64,000 nucleotides of DNA. Source: Nocardia sp. alder85J. Its GTDB lineage: Bacteria > Actinomycetota > Actinomycetes > Mycobacteriales > Mycobacteriaceae. Positions within the stretch are counted from its first letter, which is position 1. Each line of letters begins with the position of its first letter. Positions 62,170 through 64,000 of this stretch are shown here, one piece after another. The stretch covers positions 868,001 through 932,000 of the forward strand of contig NZ_JAIUCZ020000001.1 in the NCBI RefSeq assembly GCF_020176955.2, written 5' to 3'. Below the pieces are notes generated by a model. It searched no databases. It was not told the origin of the DNA and saw only the letters and a list, made by a program, of their open reading frames with translations. Made by a program: the position numbers and the translations under genes.

Positions 62170-63858
62170 ATGACCGTGGACCAGGGCGAGACGACACTGC
62201 AACGCCGGCTGCGCGACCTGAAATCCTTGGTGGACTACGGAGTCGAGGCCGGGATCGGTGTCGGCCACTCGCTGGGTGTGCTGCTGGAGACCCTGGAGGA
62301 GGGTCGTACCGTGTGGACGCTCGAGCCTTCCCCCGCAGCCGCGAACGCGCTGTACACGGTGCACGGCGGGGTGATCGCCACGCTGCTGGACACCGCGATG
62401 GGCAGCGCCGTGTACACGGCGATCGAGGACGGATCCCTCTATACGACACTGGAATTGAAGGTCAACTTCATCCGCTCGGTGGGTCTCCAGGACGACGTGC
62501 TGACCTGTGAGGCGCGGGTGCTGCACGCGGGTCGGCGCACGGCCACCGCCGAGGGCCGGGTCACCGATTCGAAGGGCCGGCTCGTCGCACACGGCACGAC
62601 GACCTGCCTGGTGTACGCACCCACCGCCCCGGCCGTGGAGGAGACGCCCGCACCGCCGAATCCGGGTGCGGCCCTGGACGCGTTCGATCCGCAGCACTGG
62701 CCCGATCCCTACCCGCGCTACGCCGCCGCGCGGGAATCCGCCCCGCTGGTGACGACCCCGCTCGGCGTGCACCTGGTGACCCGCTACGCGGACTGCGTCG
62801 CCATCCTCGAGGACAACACCTGGAGTCACGCCCACGAGGCCGACCTGTTCCACCCCGGCGTCGAGCACGTCGACCTGCCGACCTCGTTCCTGTGGATGGA
62901 CCCGCCGGACCACACCCGCCTGCGCGGCCTGGTGAGCAAGGCGTTCACCGCGCGGACCATCAGCCGCCTGCGGCCCCGCATCGAACAACTGGTGACGGAA
63001 CTGGTCGACGCGGTCGTCGCCGCCGGTGAGGTCGACGTGATCACCGCGCTGGCCTACCCCCTGCCGCTGACGATCATCGCCGAATTGCTCGGCGCGCCGG
63101 CCGCGGACCATCCGGACCTCCAGCGCTGGTCGCACGCCCTGGCCCGCGGCTTCGACCCCGACCGCCTGCTGTACGCGGAGGAGCGCGAGGCGCGCACCCG
63201 GGCCGCCAAGGAGTTCGTGGCCTACTTCCGTGACCTCATCGAGCGCCGCCGCGCCGAACCGGCCGGTGATCTGATCAGCGACCTGGCCCTGGTCGAGGAG
63301 CAGGGCGACGCCCTCACCCTGGACGAGGTGCTGGCGACCTGTGTCACGCTGCTGGTCGCCGGGCACGAGACCAGCGTCAACCTCGTCGGCAACGGCATCC
63401 TCGCCCTGATCCGCAACCCCGACCAGTACGAATTGCTCTGCGCGGACCCGGAACTCGCGGGCCCGGCGGTCGAGGAGATGCTGCGCTACGACTCGCCGGT
63501 CCACATGACCACCCGGCTGGCGCACGAGCGGACGGAGATCGCCGGGCGTACGTTCGCCGCCGGCGAGGGCGTCGCGCTGCTGTTCGGTTCGGCCAACCGC
63601 GATCCGGCGGCGTTCCCGGACCCGGACAAGTTCGACATCACCCGGTACGCGGGATCCGATCCGGTGAAGCGGCATCTGACGTTCAGCCTGGGCATCCATT
63701 ACTGCCTGGGCGCACCGCTGGCCCGCCTGGAGATGGAGATCCTGTTGCGGGAACTGGTCCGGCGTGGACTGACGATGACCCTGACCACCGACGAGATACC
63801 ATATCGCCGCAATATCGTTTTGCGCGGAATCGAAAAGCTCACTGTCCTTTTCGAATAA
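62170..63858 (+). CDS. fusion protein: hotdog (PaaI-type) thioesterase + cytochrome P450
   Basis: A 562-residue single open frame. Residues 1-155 form a hotdog thioesterase: ALYTVHGGVIATLLDTAMGS (signature helix with Asp74), LELKVNFIRSV, then VLHAGRRTATAEGRV. A short Pro-rich linker (about 152-170) joins to a complete P450 (about 170-562): DPPDHTRLRGLVSKAFT, I-helix VAGHETSVN, ExxR 436-439, heme loop FSLGIHYCLGAPLARLE with Cys512. No stop or frameshift interrupts the join. Such fusions are not common. They imply that hydroxylation and thioester hydrolysis act on the same acyl substrate. Confidence 0.93.
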   Translation: MTVDQGETTLQRRLRDLKSLVDYGVEAGIGVGHSLGVLLETLEEGRTVWTLEPSPAAANALYTVHGGVIATLLDTAMGSAVYTAIEDGSLYTTLELKVNFIRSVGLQDDVLTCEARVLHAGRRTATAEGRVTDSKGRLVAHGTTTCLVYAPTAPAVEETPAPPNPGAALDAFDPQHWPDPYPRYAAARESAPLVTTPLGVHLVTRYADCVAILEDNTWSHAHEADLFHPGVEHVDLPTSFLWMDPPDHTRLRGLVSKAFTARTISRLRPRIEQLVTELVDAVVAAGEVDVITALAYPLPLTIIAELLGAPAADHPDLQRWSHALARGFDPDRLLYAEEREARTRAAKEFVAYFRDLIERRRAEPAGDLISDLALVEEQGDALTLDEVLATCVTLLVAGHETSVNLVGNGILALIRNPDQYELLCADPELAGPAVEEMLRYDSPVHMTTRLAHERTEIAGRTFAAGEGVALLFGSANRDPAAFPDPDKFDITRYAGSDPVKRHLTFSLGIHYCLGAPLARLEMEILLRELVRRGLTMTLTTDEIPYRRNIVLRGIEKLTVLFE

Positions 63859-63876
63859 ATCACGACCGATTCTCGT

Positions 63877-63906
63877 CCCGTGCCCCGGCATTCGCCGGCG
63901 CACGGG
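63877..63906 (+). terminator. hairpin terminator after the hotdog-P450 gene
   Basis: CCCGTGC (63877-63883) pairs with GCACGGG (63900-63906), and an inner CCGGC/GCCGG (63885-63889/63894-63898) extends the stem; it lies 18 bases after the stop codon. No gene is seen from here to the right edge. Confidence 0.7.
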
Positions 63907-64000
63907 GCGCGTATTCCGAAAAGATGCGGTATCTGCGGCGTGTCGCAGCGAAATGCCGTCGACCACTTTTTGATTCGAGCCCAATCGGCCGTAGATTGCG

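Overview
The window looks like a chromosomal segment of a mycolic-acid-containing actinomycete, most likely Nocardia or a close relative in the Mycobacteriales. The evidence is very high GC with strong third-position GC bias, a resuscitation-promoting factor beside an antigen-85-type mycolyltransferase, a DUF3097 protein, a MutAB/MeaB methylmalonyl-CoA mutase set, a three-part acyl-CoA carboxylase with the small actinobacterial epsilon subunit, and a fatty-acyl-AMP ligase. No tRNA, rRNA, CRISPR, insertion sequence or phage gene was seen.

Layout. 1-8000 holds mostly maintenance genes: an MFS efflux pump (cut by the left edge), DUF3097, an NfeD/SPFH membrane pair, a gene-poor decayed stretch, rpf, a mycolyltransferase, a possible RHH/MazF-like toxin-antitoxin pair and a TVP38/VTT membrane protein. 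8400-14150 is the mutA-mutB-meaB operon, with a RamB/PrpR-like site upstream. 14300-20400 is a mixed metabolic stretch: amidohydrolase, nucleoside hydrolase, an FAD monooxygenase divergent from its probable TetR repressor, a type II thioesterase and a metallo-beta-lactamase-fold enzyme. 20430-24775 is a complete sugar/glycerophosphodiester-type ABC importer, divergent from a LysR regulator.

26242-48159 is the first system of interest, a secondary-lipid synthase locus related to bacterial PUFA synthases. It has a PfaD-like enoyl reductase, an acyl-CoA/AMP ligase, a geranylgeranyl-reductase-like flavoprotein, an SGNH hydrolase, a 2305-residue PfaA-like megasynthase (KS-AT-ACPx3-KR-DH) and a PfaC-like protein that keeps only the FabA-type dehydratase part. 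No second KS or chain-length factor is present. Two paralogous 176-residue hotdog proteins, an alpha/beta hydrolase, a phthalate-dioxygenase-reductase-type electron-transfer protein and a dedicated acyl-CoA carboxylase (beta, epsilon, alpha) complete it. The logical reading is that the carboxylase makes extender units, PfaA/C/D build and reduce a chain, and the hydrolases and ligase release or activate it.

51061-58790 (minus strand) is a second, tightly coupled lipid operon: membrane desaturase, discrete ACP, cyclopropane-synthase-type methyltransferase, P450, a fatty-acyl-AMP ligase fused to a C-terminal hotdog thioesterase, a second P450 and an alpha/beta hydrolase, closed by a hairpin. Several stop and start codons overlap as ATGA. 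After a methyltransferase and a DHFR-like protein, 60890-63858 carries two more P450s on the plus strand, one with an N-terminal hotdog thioesterase fused to it. Recurring hotdog domains, free or fused to the ligase or to a P450, are the most unusual theme of the right half.
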